Source of the DNA: Belliella filtrata
Lineage (GTDB): Bacteria; Bacteroidota; Bacteroidia; Cytophagales; Cyclobacteriaceae
Assembly: GCF_022549775.1 (NCBI RefSeq)
Contig: NZ_JAKZGP010000013.1
Coordinates: 28,042 to 92,041, forward strand
DNA length: 64,000 nucleotides
Direction of reading: 5' to 3'
This document shows, one piece after another, positions 8,826 through 18,723 of the stretch. The notes under the pieces were generated by a model that saw nothing but the letters and a program-made list of their open reading frames with translations, made no database searches and had not been told where the DNA came from. Position numbers and translations under genes: made by a program. How positions within the stretch are numbered: position 1 is the first letter of the stretch; the number at the start of each line of letters is the position of its first letter.

Positions 8826-9899
8826 TCAGCCACTTATTTTTTTATCTACATAACTGGAGTTCATGATCCCTAAAGCACCCATATACTTCAACCCAAATTT
8901 TATAGTGTCTCCCACCTTATAATCTTTCGGGTTCAAGCCGAGGTTTAAGATGATCATGTCTGAACTTGCGCCTAGGATTTCGAACTCGCCATCTTCCGCT
9001 ATAAGATACTTGGGGTCTACATCAAGAAGACCTATATCCAATATTGCCCTGAAGGATGATTTACCATATAGAGATTCATCTATCGCCAAAACTTCACCTT
9101 GCGGATTTGCTGCAAGTGAACCAGTGGGAAGCATTGGCTTTTCTTGCATTTCTATAATTTCAGCATACAGCTCAAAAACATCACCATGCATACCTGATAT
9201 TACCTTTTCTTCAAAAAGGTCTACCCCAAAGTACAACGTTTCACCTACTCGGAAATGATTAACTCCCTTAGGTAACTGCTTGTGAAGCAAAAGCGGAATG
9301 GTAACAGAAGTACCAGCAGATACCCATGGGATTTTTTTATTAAACTTCAATTCTATGATTTGCTTGTATAAAGAAAGCTGAATAAGCTTGTCTGCTGACG
9401 GCATCACACCATTGAGGCAGTTTAGATTGGTTCCAAGCCCAATGATCTCAATATTGGGTAATTCAAAAATTTGAGCATAAAAATCGACTAAATGATCTCC
9501 CATCACACCCTCGCGAAGATCCCCTGTCTCTACCATGATGATGATTTTGTGCTTTTTACTTTGCTTTACAGCTTCTTCACTGATCCATCGGATAGTAGTC
9601 AGCTCACTATTTAAGCTCACATCGGCATATTTTACCATGCTTGGAATGTTTCGCTTTGATACAGGCTTGATGTACACTGTCTGAACATTGGCGTCTATTT
9701 CTTTCACTTTAGCCAAATTGCTGATTCTTGAATCATGAATTTCCTTCACCCCAAGATCTATAAGTTCTTTGAGATACTTCCTGTTTCCACAAAACAACTT
9801 GGAAACTACTCCCCAAGAAATCTCATCTGCCTTGAAGGTGCTTTTGAGATATTCAAAATTCTCTTTAAGTTTTCCCCTGTGCAGGTTCAAAAATGCCAT
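8826..9899 (-). CDS. PLP-dependent amino-acid racemase of the alanine-racemase fold (ornithine-racemase/YhfX-like)
   Basis: 357 residues. An N-terminal fold-type III PLP barrel is evident: Lys34 in WGVVSKLFCG occupies the place of the PLP-binding lysine of alanine racemases (AVVKANAYG). IHDSRISNLAKV and FRVGETLYFGVD match the related ornithine racemase group better than Alr. A C-terminal beta domain follows from about 240. Members racemise amino acids such as ornithine, but the substrate here is not predictable. The tail is Lys-rich (SSYVDKKISG). The start is supported by a perfect 7-bp inverted repeat 18 bases upstream, which could be a control site. Confidence 0.75.
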   Translation of the reverse strand: MAFLNLHRGKLKENFEYLKSTFKADEISWGVVSKLFCGNRKYLKELIDLGVKEIHDSRISNLAKVKEIDANVQTVYIKPVSKRNIPSMVKYADVSLNSELTTIRWISEEAVKQSKKHKIIIMVETGDLREGVMGDHLVDFYAQIFELPNIEIIGLGTNLNCLNGVMPSADKLIQLSLYKQIIELKFNKKIPWVSAGTSVTIPLLLHKQLPKGVNHFRVGETLYFGVDLFEEKVISGMHGDVFELYAEIIEMQEKPMLPTGSLAANPQGEVLAIDESLYGKSSFRAILDIGLLDVDPKYLIAEDGEFEILGASSDMIILNLGLNPKDYKVGDTIKFGLKYMGALGIMNSSYVDKKISG

Positions 9900-9917
9900 T
9901 GTATTTTAAATTTACTC

Positions 9918-9936
9918 GCCACAATTTGATTGTGGC
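9918..9936. promoter_or_regulatory. Inverted repeat upstream of the racemase gene (possible operator or 5' UTR hairpin)
   Basis: GCCACAA (9918-9924) and its exact complement TTGTGGC (9930-9936) flank the 5-base spacer TTTGA, 18 bases in front of the racemase start. It could be an operator for a dimeric regulator or a hairpin in the leader RNA. No T-run follows on the minus strand, so it is not a terminator of that type. Confidence 0.4.
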
Positions 9937-10068
9937 AATTTGTTCGAATTAGAATTTTATAATAAAGTCCTATTTATGTTTAAAACCTATATTGATGAAT
10001 CTTGTCAAAGGCGACTATCTTTGTAATTAATAGCTCATCTTCCACTTTAAGCGATGCTTGATTCTAGA

Positions 10069-10509
10069 TCATTTTTTCAACCTCATTTCAAGGTATTTGT
10101 TTGTAAACCCTAAACTCTCATACAGCTTTTTGGCAGGATTTTCTGGTTCTACATGAAGTGCAATATCTCCATTAGCCATATCTATAGCTGTTTTCATCAG
10201 CTTCTTCCCTACTCCTTTACCTCTTTGAGAAGCATCTACTGCGATATAGACCAGGATATTTTCAGGTATATATCCTGACATACCCGTTTTGTTTACCACC
10301 ACTGCGCCAACGATTTGATTATTTTCCCTTGCCAAAACTGCAAATCCTCCCTTGTCAACAGCCTGATCCAAAGCGTAATCCAAACACTTCATAATATCAT
10401 TCACAGGATCCCCATATTGCTCCAAATGAGTAAAAAGAAAATCTGCTACTTCTTTTTTCTGCAAATACGTTGCATGGTCTATTGCTGATAGGGTTTCAAT
10501 TTTAAGCAT
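10069..10509 (-). CDS. GNAT-family N-acetyltransferase
   Basis: 146 residues, the size of a single GNAT domain. The acetyl-CoA pyrophosphate loop is visible as QRGKGVGKKLM at about 94-104, preceded by the beta-4 strand ILVYIAVDA and followed by the NPAKKLYESLGF motif near the C-terminus. The acceptor substrate is unknown. Its start is 11 bases after the symporter stop, so both genes probably share one transcript. Confidence 0.88.
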   Translation of the reverse strand: MLKIETLSAIDHATYLQKKEVADFLFTHLEQYGDPVNDIMKCLDYALDQAVDKGGFAVLARENNQIVGAVVVNKTGMSGYIPENILVYIAVDASQRGKGVGKKLMKTAIDMANGDIALHVEPENPAKKLYESLGFTNKYLEMRLKK

Positions 10510-10520
10510 ACTTTATAATT

Positions 10521-11945
10521 TTATTTTGATTGATTCGATTTTTGAACATAATAAATAAGCAAATACATTGCTAAAGAAGCAAAAACTCCAAAAAAGTTTG
10601 GATCAAGCCCAAATGGCAAGTCAACTTCTAGCAGACTTAGCCCCGCTGTCACCGTGCCTCCGCTGATCATTGCCCAAAGAGCTGCTTGGGGACTTCTCCT
10701 GTTGGAAAACAATCCAAAAAGCACTGGAATCAGCAATCCTGACACCATGAAAGCATAGGAGTAAAGCATCAAGTCGAGTACATTTGTCATTTGCAATGCC
10801 ACTATCAAGGCTAGGGTTCCTAAGATAAGGGTAAATAATTGAGCCCATCTGACTTGTGCATTTTCTGATAGGCTGTTGATCCATCTACCAAAAATATCCG
10901 AGCTGAGATTACCAGAAGCTGCCATTAAACATGAATCAGCTGTAGACAAAACAGCAGAAAAGTAAGCTGACATCATCAATCCCAAAATACCTGAGGGTAA
11001 AATTGTTCTTAACAAAACAGGCAAACCCATTTCTGGATCTAAAGCATCCACATCAATTATCAAAAGCCCTTGTTCGAATGCTACCCTAGATAGCAAGCCC
11101 AATGCTACCCCCATAAATGCCATAATTGGCCACTCGAATAAACCTGCAATAAACCAGGCCTTCTTCGCCGATGCTACGTCTCTACTAGCAAATATCCGCT
11201 GATACAAGGTCATCCCTATAAACCAAACTGGTAAAATTGTGATACCCCAATTGGCCAAATCTTGCCAGGTAAGGTTACTTAAGCTAAAAAATTCAGCTGG
11301 CAAAGTATCTTTGATCACATCCCAGCCACCGACATGATAATAAGATACTGGTAAACCAATAAAGATAAAACCAAGCATCAATACAATCCACTGAACAGTA
11401 TCTGTGTAAATCACCGCTTTCAAACCTCCTAAAACGGTATAAACAACTGCTATCACGCCCATAATCCAGAGCGCATGATTGACTGAAAGCCCCTCGAAGG
11501 TTCCTGAAGCGAGTTTCGCACCAGCCAAGAGCTGTGATGAGGTAAACCCCAGATAACCTATCAAACAAATCATTGCTGCAACTAACCCCGCTCGACGATC
11601 AAATAAGTGCTGGATGATCTGTGGAAATGTATAAAAATTAGCAAATGCACGATCACTCTTAACCCGGGGTATTAAAAAAACAGCGGCTAACCATGCTCCT
11701 AACAGTCCTGTAAACAGCATCCAACTACCTGAAAGCCCCATTACAAAGCCCAGTCCTCCCAGACCTACTGAAAAACCTCCACCTACATCAGTCGCTACCA
11801 CAGACAAACCAATGTGCCAGCTTCCAATATCTCTTCCCCCTACATAATAATCGTCCTGACTTTTATTGCGGCGCATGAAGTAGTAACCTACCCCAAGCAT
11901 CACCAACATGTACCCGACGAATATGCCGAGGTCAATGAAATGCAT
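10521..11945 (-). CDS. Sodium:solute symporter (SSS) family transporter
   Basis: 474 residues, almost entirely hydrophobic helices (about 13), which is the normal size for the SSS family. The N-terminus (FMRRNKSQDDYYVGGRDIG, then VATDVGGGFSVGLGGLGF) matches the conserved first loop and helix of this family, and SAYFSAVLSTADSCLMAASG at about 326-345 matches the conserved sodium-site helix. It should import a small organic solute with Na+. The substrate is not clear. It forms a probable two-gene unit with the GNAT gene. Confidence 0.9.
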   Translation of the reverse strand: MHFIDLGIFVGYMLVMLGVGYYFMRRNKSQDDYYVGGRDIGSWHIGLSVVATDVGGGFSVGLGGLGFVMGLSGSWMLFTGLLGAWLAAVFLIPRVKSDRAFANFYTFPQIIQHLFDRRAGLVAAMICLIGYLGFTSSQLLAGAKLASGTFEGLSVNHALWIMGVIAVVYTVLGGLKAVIYTDTVQWIVLMLGFIFIGLPVSYYHVGGWDVIKDTLPAEFFSLSNLTWQDLANWGITILPVWFIGMTLYQRIFASRDVASAKKAWFIAGLFEWPIMAFMGVALGLLSRVAFEQGLLIIDVDALDPEMGLPVLLRTILPSGILGLMMSAYFSAVLSTADSCLMAASGNLSSDIFGRWINSLSENAQVRWAQLFTLILGTLALIVALQMTNVLDLMLYSYAFMVSGLLIPVLFGLFSNRRSPQAALWAMISGGTVTAGLSLLEVDLPFGLDPNFFGVFASLAMYLLIYYVQKSNQSK

Positions 11946-12096
11946 CTATTTCCTTTCTTCTTGAGTGAGTAAAATTTTATCCAATATGCTAAAGTTACAA
12001 AATCCCAAGCCCGACAAAAAGTATATCCTTACCTAAATGAGCAATTAGCCAAATATTCAAATCATGCCTTCTTATAATACCATCAGACAAAAAAAA

Positions 12097-12113
12097 AGCT
12101 GGACTAGCCAGCT
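12097..12113 (-). terminator. Intrinsic terminator of the sdhCAB operon
   Basis: AGCTGG (12097-12102) pairs with CCAGCT (12108-12113) around a 5-base loop. On the minus strand the stem is followed by nine or more T (A-run ending at 12097). It lies about 130 bases past the sdhB stop. T-rich sequence also follows on the plus strand. Confidence 0.8.
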
Positions 12114-12243
12114 CTTTCTATTTTTAAATCTCCTTTGGTTTGTGTCCTCTACTTTGGCCTGTGTCTCACAGAGCATTCCAAAACCCTCAACTCAATCCCC
12201 TGTTGGATTGTGTCTCCACAAACCAATCTTCACAAATCAATAA

Positions 12244-12993
12244 TTAAACATTATCACTACTAGCAATCGCAGAGAAGTACTCTCTGTTCATCCTAGCAAT
12301 GTTAGTAATGCTAATACCTTTAGGACATTCAGCCTCACAAGCACCAGTATTTGTACAAGCACCGAAGCCTTCAGCATCCATCTGTGCTACCATCTTCTCT
12401 GCCCTCACTTTTCGTTCAACCTGACCCTGAGGAAGCAAGGCTAGCTGTGAAATTTTAGCTGAGGTGAACAGCATTGCAGAAGCATTTTTACAAGCTGCGA
12501 CACATGCTCCACATCCAATACACTGGGCTGCATCCATCGCCAAATCAGCAATTGATTTAGAAATTGGAATCTCGTTGGCGTCAGGAACACCACCGGTATT
12601 CACAGACACATAACCTCCAGCTTGGATGATCCTATCAAAGGAAGACCTATCTACTACCAAGTCTTTCAATACTGGAAAAGACTTCGCTCTCCAAGGCTCG
12701 ATCGTGATCACATCTCCATCTTTGAAGGAGCGCATGTGTAGCTGACAAGTGGTCGTCTGCTGTGGTCCATGTGGCTTGCCATCTATATACAATGAACACA
12801 TCCCACAGATACCTTCTCTACAATCATGATCAAAATGAACGGGATCCTCTCCTTTTTCAGATAATTCTTCGTTCAATACATCAAGCATTTCTAAGAATGA
12901 CATGTCCTCAGAGATGTTTGATATCTTATATTCTTTAAGTGCACCTTTATCGGCGCTATTTTTCTGTCTCCAGATTTTCAAAGTTAAATTCAT
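12244..12993 (-). CDS. sdhB: Succinate dehydrogenase/fumarate reductase iron-sulfur subunit
   Basis: 249 residues. It carries electrons from the flavin of SdhA to quinone through three iron-sulfur clusters. A plant-type [2Fe-2S] domain carries C58, C63 and C66 in CREGICGMC. The C-terminal half carries [11 protein letters not shown] and [12 protein letters not shown] for the [4Fe-4S] and [3Fe-4S] clusters. It is the last gene of sdhCAB, 26 bases after sdhA. The sequence type is the one found with the five-helix cytochrome b subunit of Bacteroidota and Epsilonproteobacteria. Confidence 0.96.
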   Translation of the reverse strand: MNLTLKIWRQKNSADKGALKEYKISNISEDMSFLEMLDVLNEELSEKGEDPVHFDHDCREGICGMCSLYIDGKPHGPQQTTTCQLHMRSFKDGDVITIEPWRAKSFPVLKDLVVDRSSFDRIIQAGGYVSVNTGGVPDANEIPISKSIADLAMDAAQCIGCGACVAACKNASAMLFTSAKISQLALLPQGQVERKVRAEKMVAQMDAEGFGACTNTGACEAECPKGISITNIARMNREYFSAIASSDNV

Positions 12994-13019
12994 AGCTCTG
13001 ATAATTTTAATGCTTTAGA

Positions 13020-14954
13020 TTATTTGTAACTTCTTTGTGTCAACTTCACATTTTCAAAAACAAGCTCTTCTTTGTTCAAAGCCTCTTCTTGTCCTTCACC
13101 CTTGTACTCCCAAGCAGCTACATAAGCAAAGTTTTCATCATCTCTCAATGCTTCACCTTCAGGAGTTTGGTACTCTTCTCTAAAGTGACCTCCGCAAGAC
13201 TCATTTCTGTGAAGTGCATCATCCACCATTAACTCACCCAATTCTATAAAATCGGATACCCTATTTGCTTTTTCCAAAGAAAGATTCAACTCTTCATTGG
13301 CACCTAGCACATTTACATTTGTCCAAAACTCTTTCTTAAGCTCCTTGATCATGCCCTTGGCTTTGGTAAGTCCCTGGGCAGTCCTCGCCATACCACAGTA
13401 TTCCCACATGATCTTACCTAGCTTTTTGTGGAAATAATCTACTGTTTTCTCTCCTTTGATGCTCAATAGTTTTTGTAACCTTTGAGTCACTTCTTGCTCT
13501 GTCTTTTTGAAGTCAGGATGATCTGTAGAAATTCTTTCTGCTGAATTTTGTGCCAAATAATCACCAATAGTATAAGGAATCACAAAGTAACCATCCGCCA
13601 GACCTTGCATCAAAGCAGAAGCTCCGAGCCTGTTGGCCCCATGATCAGAGAAGTTAGCCTCTCCCAATGCGTACAAACCTGGAATAGTCGTCATCAAGTT
13701 ATAATCAACCCAAAGACCACCCATGGTATAGTGTACTGCTGGGTAGATCATCATTGGCAGTTCGTACGGGTTATCACCAGTGATTTGCATATACATATCG
13801 AATAGGTTACCATACTTTGCCTCGATTACATTTCTACCATCCCGCTTGATTGCATCACGAAAATCCAAAAATACAGCTTCTCCTGTTTCATTCACTCCCC
13901 TTCCTTCATCACATACATATTTGGCATTTCGAGAAGCTACATCGCGAGGTACCAGGTTACCAAATGAAGGATACTTCCTTTCTAAGTAATAATCCCTATC
14001 CTCTTCTTTGATATCATTTGCATTGATCTGTCCCTTTCTGAGTTTTTCTGCAATTTCCACAGTAGCGGGTACCCATACCCTACCATCATTTCGAAGCGAT
14101 TCTGACATCAAAGTCAGCTTAGACTGATGATCACCAGATACTGGGATACAAGTCGGGTGTATTTGTGTAAATGAAGGGTTCGAAAAGAATGCCCCTTTTC
14201 TATGTGCTCTCCAAGCTGCAGTCACATTTGACCCCATTGCATTAGTAGATAAGAAAAATACGTTTCCATAACCACCAGTACAAAGTAGAACGGCATGTGC
14301 ACTATGCGATTCGATTTTTCCTGTAACCAAATTTCTGGTTACAATACCTCGTGCTTTGCCATCTATCATTACCACATCCATCATTTCTGTTCTAGGATAC
14401 AGCTTCACCTTTCCATTGGCAACTTGCCTACTCAAAGCTGAGTAAGCACCAAGCAAAAGCTGCTGACCTGTCTGACCTTTGGCATAAAAAGTTCTTGAAA
14501 CTTGTGCTCCACCAAAAGATCTATTGGCTAATAAACCTCCATACTCTCTTGCAAAAGGAACACCTTGAGCCACACATTGATCTATAATATTAACAGAGAC
14601 TTCAGCTAGTCTATAAACATTGCCCTCTCTAGCCCTGTAATCTCCACCTTTGATCGTATCATAAAAAAGTCTATATACTGAATCACCATCATTTTGATAG
14701 TTTTTGGCAGCATTGATACCCCCTTGAGCAGCGATAGAGTGCGCTCTTCTTGGGCTATCTTGAAAGCAGAAAGCCTTCACATTATACCCTAGCTCAGCAA
14801 GAGATGCCGCCGCAGAAGCACCGGCCAGACCGGTACCTACTACGATTACATCGTATTTCCTCTTATTTGCTGGGTTTACCAGCTTTACGTTGAATTTATG
14901 TTTGGTCCACTTTTCGGCTAATGGCCCTTGTGGTATTTTGGAATCAAGTATCAT
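13020..14954 (-). CDS. sdhA: Succinate dehydrogenase/fumarate reductase flavoprotein subunit
   Basis: 644 residues. The FAD dinucleotide fold is at about 35-58 ([20 protein letters not shown]). His72 in [12 protein letters not shown] is the residue that binds FAD covalently in this family. The substrate and capping regions include FTQIHPTC and [20 protein letters not shown], and the C-terminus has [14 protein letters not shown]. It oxidises succinate to fumarate in the TCA cycle at the inner membrane. The spacing to sdhC (43 bases) and sdhB (26 bases) supports a single operon. Confidence 0.97.
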   Translation of the reverse strand: MILDSKIPQGPLAEKWTKHKFNVKLVNPANKRKYDVIVVGTGLAGASAAASLAELGYNVKAFCFQDSPRRAHSIAAQGGINAAKNYQNDGDSVYRLFYDTIKGGDYRAREGNVYRLAEVSVNIIDQCVAQGVPFAREYGGLLANRSFGGAQVSRTFYAKGQTGQQLLLGAYSALSRQVANGKVKLYPRTEMMDVVMIDGKARGIVTRNLVTGKIESHSAHAVLLCTGGYGNVFFLSTNAMGSNVTAAWRAHRKGAFFSNPSFTQIHPTCIPVSGDHQSKLTLMSESLRNDGRVWVPATVEIAEKLRKGQINANDIKEEDRDYYLERKYPSFGNLVPRDVASRNAKYVCDEGRGVNETGEAVFLDFRDAIKRDGRNVIEAKYGNLFDMYMQITGDNPYELPMMIYPAVHYTMGGLWVDYNLMTTIPGLYALGEANFSDHGANRLGASALMQGLADGYFVIPYTIGDYLAQNSAERISTDHPDFKKTEQEVTQRLQKLLSIKGEKTVDYFHKKLGKIMWEYCGMARTAQGLTKAKGMIKELKKEFWTNVNVLGANEELNLSLEKANRVSDFIELGELMVDDALHRNESCGGHFREEYQTPEGEALRDDENFAYVAAWEYKGEGQEEALNKEELVFENVKLTQRSYK

Positions 14955-14997
14955 CGATTATTGATTTTAAATTCTTCTTAATTAACTAACGAACAGC

Positions 14998-15681
14998 TTA
15001 CTGGTTTTGAAAAAACATCACCAATGGTATCAATGCAAATAAAGCAGGTATCAAGATCGAAAATCCTAAACCAACCTTTCTGATCAAAGGTGAATACTTG
15101 ACGTGATTCAAACCCAAAGTCTGAAACGCACTTGCAAAACCGTGTGAAAGGTGAAACGCCAAGAAGCCCATACTCACTACATAAAACGCTACATAAAGGA
15201 TGTTAGAATAAGCATTTGCTACGATTGCAAAGACATCCTTATATTCTTCTCCATCATAAGAAGCCATTGGAACGGAACCGAATTTTACTTCGTAGTAGAA
15301 CCCTTTGAGGTGAACGAGTAAGAAAATTAGAATAATAGTTCCCAAGATCCCCATGTTTCTCGAAGCCCAAGCCGAATTGGTTGAAGACTTTGATACTGCA
15401 TAAGCAACTGGTCTTGATTGCTTGTTCCTTTTGGTAAGTATGATCGAATAGATCACGTGAATTAGGATAAAAGCAAAATTCCCAATAGACACTACCCTGA
15501 TGAGAGGGTTGTTGGCCATATTGGCTGCATACTTGTTGAAAGACTCCCCACCATCAGGGAACAATAACTGGAGATTACCCGCTAAATGTACTACCAAGAA
15601 TAGAATTAGAAATAATCCAGTAAGGGCCATCAAAACTTTCTGGCCCAATGTGCTACTTAAGGTCTTAGATACCCAGCTCAT
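14998..15681 (-). CDS. sdhC: Succinate dehydrogenase cytochrome b subunit (b558 type)
   Basis: 227 residues with five predicted membrane helices, the single-subunit, di-heme type of anchor that replaces separate SdhC and SdhD. Likely heme-ligand histidines are in LFLVVHLAGNLQ, FILIHVIYS, LLVHLKGFYY and FHLSHGFASAFQ. It binds quinone and anchors SdhAB. It is the first gene of the operon, with a fitting promoter upstream. Confidence 0.95.
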   Translation of the reverse strand: MSWVSKTLSSTLGQKVLMALTGLFLILFLVVHLAGNLQLLFPDGGESFNKYAANMANNPLIRVVSIGNFAFILIHVIYSIILTKRNKQSRPVAYAVSKSSTNSAWASRNMGILGTIILIFLLVHLKGFYYEVKFGSVPMASYDGEEYKDVFAIVANAYSNILYVAFYVVSMGFLAFHLSHGFASAFQTLGLNHVKYSPLIRKVGLGFSILIPALFALIPLVMFFQNQ

Positions 15682-15726
15682 ACGTTTTATTTAATAGTAA
15701 AATTTTTACAGTTTATACTTTGGGCT

Positions 15727-15757
15727 CAAATTTACATTTGGAAAGTTTAGCAAACAA
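15727..15757 (-). promoter_or_regulatory. Probable Bacteroidota-type promoter of sdhCAB
   Basis: On the minus strand TTG (15757-15755), a 20-base spacer, then TAAATTTG (15734-15727) fit the -33 TTG / -7 TAnnTTTG pattern of the primary sigma factor of this phylum. Transcription would start about 40 bases before sdhC. Confidence 0.5.
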
Positions 15758-15942
15758 TCAAAGCCCAATGCTTTAAACTTATTTTAAAACGTTCTAAATA
15801 AACCACCTATTTTGAAGGCTTTTGAACGTTTTTATTTGATTTAGTAACCAAGTGTCTAATTTTATTGTTTGATATTAGGTAATAAATTTCTACTCCCTTT
15901 AGTTATTTTCGTATATCTTGTAATGTTATAAGAAAGACATCC

Positions 15943-18723
15943 ATGAAAATCAAATCTTTACTTTTATCCCTTTTGGTTTTGATAGCCATTTTATATAGCC
16001 ATCAAGTTTCTGCCACCCACATCAGAGCGGGCGAGATCATAGCCGAAAGGGTATCAACCCAATCCTTGACCTATAGGATCACCGTGGTAGGCTACACAGA
16101 CACACGATCTAATGTCATCTTTGGTCCGGGTAATATAAATTTTGGTGACGGAAGAGAGGTTGCCCTCAACACAGAAAGTGACTTTGTCTTAGTTGAGCCA
16201 TTAGGCAATCAAATCGAGAAGAACACTTTTGTGATTACTCATACCTACCAAGGCCCGGGAGAATATATCATCAGGTTCAAAGAATTCAACAGAAATGACA
16301 ACACCCTGAACATGGATAACTCTGTAGACACACCTTTTTATGTGGAGACCATGATTAGGATTGACCCATTTTTTGGAGTGAATAACTCTCCAGTATTAAC
16401 CATCCCACCAGTAGATAATGGGGGGGTAAACATACGCTACATACACAATCCTGGCGCTTACGACCCAGACGGAGATAGCTTGGCATATACCATGGATATC
16501 CCTAAGCAAGATTTCCAAAGAACAGTAAATGGATACAGCAGCCCAGCATCTTCAGCGTTTAGCTTTCAGCGAGAAGACGGCTCTACACCTCCATTTTTAA
16601 CATTAGATCCACTTACAGGAGACTTGATATGGGATGCACCTGGTTTAGCTGGTCAATACAATGTAGCTTTTCGAATAGAAGAATATAGGAAAATCAATGG
16701 AAGCTTTGTTCTCATTGGCTATGTGGTCAGGGATATGCAAATCATCATTGAAAACACCAATAATCAAAGACCTGAACTGGTTATGCCTGAGGATATCTGT
16801 GTGGTGGCAGGAACCAATATCCAAGAGATCATCCAAGGATCAGATCCTGACGGTAACCCTGTCAAAATAGAAGTTTTTGGAGACCCTATTGAAATATCAT
16901 CCTCTCCTGCCTCATATGATCCAGAATCAGTATTCCAACCAAGCCCCGGTATTGTCAACTTCAATTGGCAAACTGTTTGCAGCCACGTGCGTGAAAGACC
17001 CTATCAAGTCCGTGTGAGAATCACCGACCAACCAAGTTCTGGACCAGCCTTGGTAGATATCAAAACATGGAACATTACTGTAGTCGGTCCTCCTCCTGTC
17101 ATTGATGATATTGTACAAGAACAAGGAAGGTCTGTAGACATAAAGTGGGATCCCTACAGCTGTGGATCAACAGCTCAAACAATGCAAGTTTGGAGAAGAT
17201 TGAATAGTGATCCTTATGAGCCAGACTCATGCGAAACAGGTATTAGGGAGGGTTATGTGCTTGTTGGAACCACTGATATGGACACATTCAACTTCTTAGA
17301 TGATAATGATGGAGAAGGTTTAGCTCCTGGGAATACCTATTGCTACAGATTGGTAGCAGCATTTCCAGCACCTAGACTTGGAGAAAGTATCGTCTCCGAA
17401 GAGTTCTGTGTGACCATAGATGTGGATGTGCCATTGATAACAAATGTAAGTGTAGAAAATACAAGTTCAGAAGAAGGAGAAATTCTTATAAGATGGACGC
17501 CTCCTTATGACATTGATCCTGTTCAATTCCCTGGGCCATTTACCTATGAGCTCATCAGAAATACTGGTTTTACAGGAAATCAAAACAGACAATCTATCAT
17601 CACCACCTCCGACACAGTATTTACTGACACTGGTTTGAACACTGAGAATCTTGTTTACAACTACAGGGTTTTGCTCAGAGAAAACAATACGGTGATAGAC
17701 AGCTCTAGTGTAGCATCATCTGTCAGGCTTGAACCTGTCATCATCAATGAGGCTATTGAGCTGAACTGGTCTTTCAATGTCCCTTGGAACAACTCATTAT
17801 CTGAATTCAGACACGAAGTATACCGAAACAAAACAGACCCTGAAGCTCAAGATGAAGAAAATTTCACCTTAATTGGGGAAGTAGATGTCACCAATGATGG
17901 CTTTACCTTCTTGGATGATGGAAGCCATAATGGAGTACCATTGAACAAAGAAATAGAATATTGTTATTATGTAATTACCAAAGGGGCATATAACATTGAT
18001 CTTTTGACATATCCACTGGAAAACAAAAGTCAAATCACCTGTGCAAGACCCGATGATGATAGCCTTCCTTGCCCTCCTGTCTTAACTTTCGAAGGCCCAG
18101 ATTGTAGCGAGTATCTTTCTGATAAGAACTGTGGATTCAATACATTCGAGCATGAGCTGAGTTGGGAAGGGGATTTTAGTGGAGATTGTGATACAGAGTT
18201 GAGCTCATATAGATTATACTTTAGCCCTGATGGAGAAGATGCTGCTTTCACATTGATCGAGACATACTCAGCCCTTACTAATTCTGCAAGAATCACCAAC
18301 TTACCTACTTATAAAGGTTGCTATTATTTGACAGCAGTAGATAGGTCAGGAAATGAAAGTGATCCAAGCAATATTGTTTGTGTGGACAATTGTCCAAATT
18401 ATGAACTCCCTAATGCATTCACTCCGAACGGTGATGGAGCCAATGATACATTTATGGCATTTGATAATCCATTTGCAAAGTGTCCTAGATTTGTAGAAGC
18501 TGTAGAGATTTTTATAGTGAACAGGTGGGGAGTTGAAGTTTTCAGCTACAACAGCTTAACTTCTACAGAAGCAAATATTTACATCAATTGGGATGGGAAA
18601 GATAAAAACGGGAAAGACCTTCCTGCTGGTACATATTTCTATAATGCTGTAGTAAGGTTTGATACTTTCGACCCAGACTTGAGCGAAAGAAAAATGAAAG
18701 GAACAATACAACTTATTAGATGA
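15943..18723 (+). CDS. Secreted multidomain protein with type B T9SS C-terminal sorting domain
   Basis: 926 residues with an N-terminal signal peptide (to about 24, HQVSATHIRAGE). The N-terminal 370 residues contain PKD/cadherin-like beta modules (GAYDPDGDSLAYTMD, DPDGNPVKIEVFGDP). Three or four fibronectin type III-like modules follow (about 375-810), several with paired cysteines. The last ~95 residues are a gliding-motility-type sorting domain: LPNAFTPNGDGANDTF, a NRWGVEVF core, and GKDLPAGTYFYNAVV before the terminal KGTIQLIR. Such proteins are exported by the type IX system and stay on the cell surface or are released. Binding partner unknown. Its stop overlaps the next start (ATGA). Confidence 0.88.
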   Translation: MKIKSLLLSLLVLIAILYSHQVSATHIRAGEIIAERVSTQSLTYRITVVGYTDTRSNVIFGPGNINFGDGREVALNTESDFVLVEPLGNQIEKNTFVITHTYQGPGEYIIRFKEFNRNDNTLNMDNSVDTPFYVETMIRIDPFFGVNNSPVLTIPPVDNGGVNIRYIHNPGAYDPDGDSLAYTMDIPKQDFQRTVNGYSSPASSAFSFQREDGSTPPFLTLDPLTGDLIWDAPGLAGQYNVAFRIEEYRKINGSFVLIGYVVRDMQIIIENTNNQRPELVMPEDICVVAGTNIQEIIQGSDPDGNPVKIEVFGDPIEISSSPASYDPESVFQPSPGIVNFNWQTVCSHVRERPYQVRVRITDQPSSGPALVDIKTWNITVVGPPPVIDDIVQEQGRSVDIKWDPYSCGSTAQTMQVWRRLNSDPYEPDSCETGIREGYVLVGTTDMDTFNFLDDNDGEGLAPGNTYCYRLVAAFPAPRLGESIVSEEFCVTIDVDVPLITNVSVENTSSEEGEILIRWTPPYDIDPVQFPGPFTYELIRNTGFTGNQNRQSIITTSDTVFTDTGLNTENLVYNYRVLLRENNTVIDSSSVASSVRLEPVIINEAIELNWSFNVPWNNSLSEFRHEVYRNKTDPEAQDEENFTLIGEVDVTNDGFTFLDDGSHNGVPLNKEIEYCYYVITKGAYNIDLLTYPLENKSQITCARPDDDSLPCPPVLTFEGPDCSEYLSDKNCGFNTFEHELSWEGDFSGDCDTELSSYRLYFSPDGEDAAFTLIETYSALTNSARITNLPTYKGCYYLTAVDRSGNESDPSNIVCVDNCPNYELPNAFTPNGDGANDTFMAFDNPFAKCPRFVEAVEIFIVNRWGVEVFSYNSLTSTEANIYINWDGKDKNGKDLPAGTYFYNAVVRFDTFDPDLSERKMKGTIQLIR

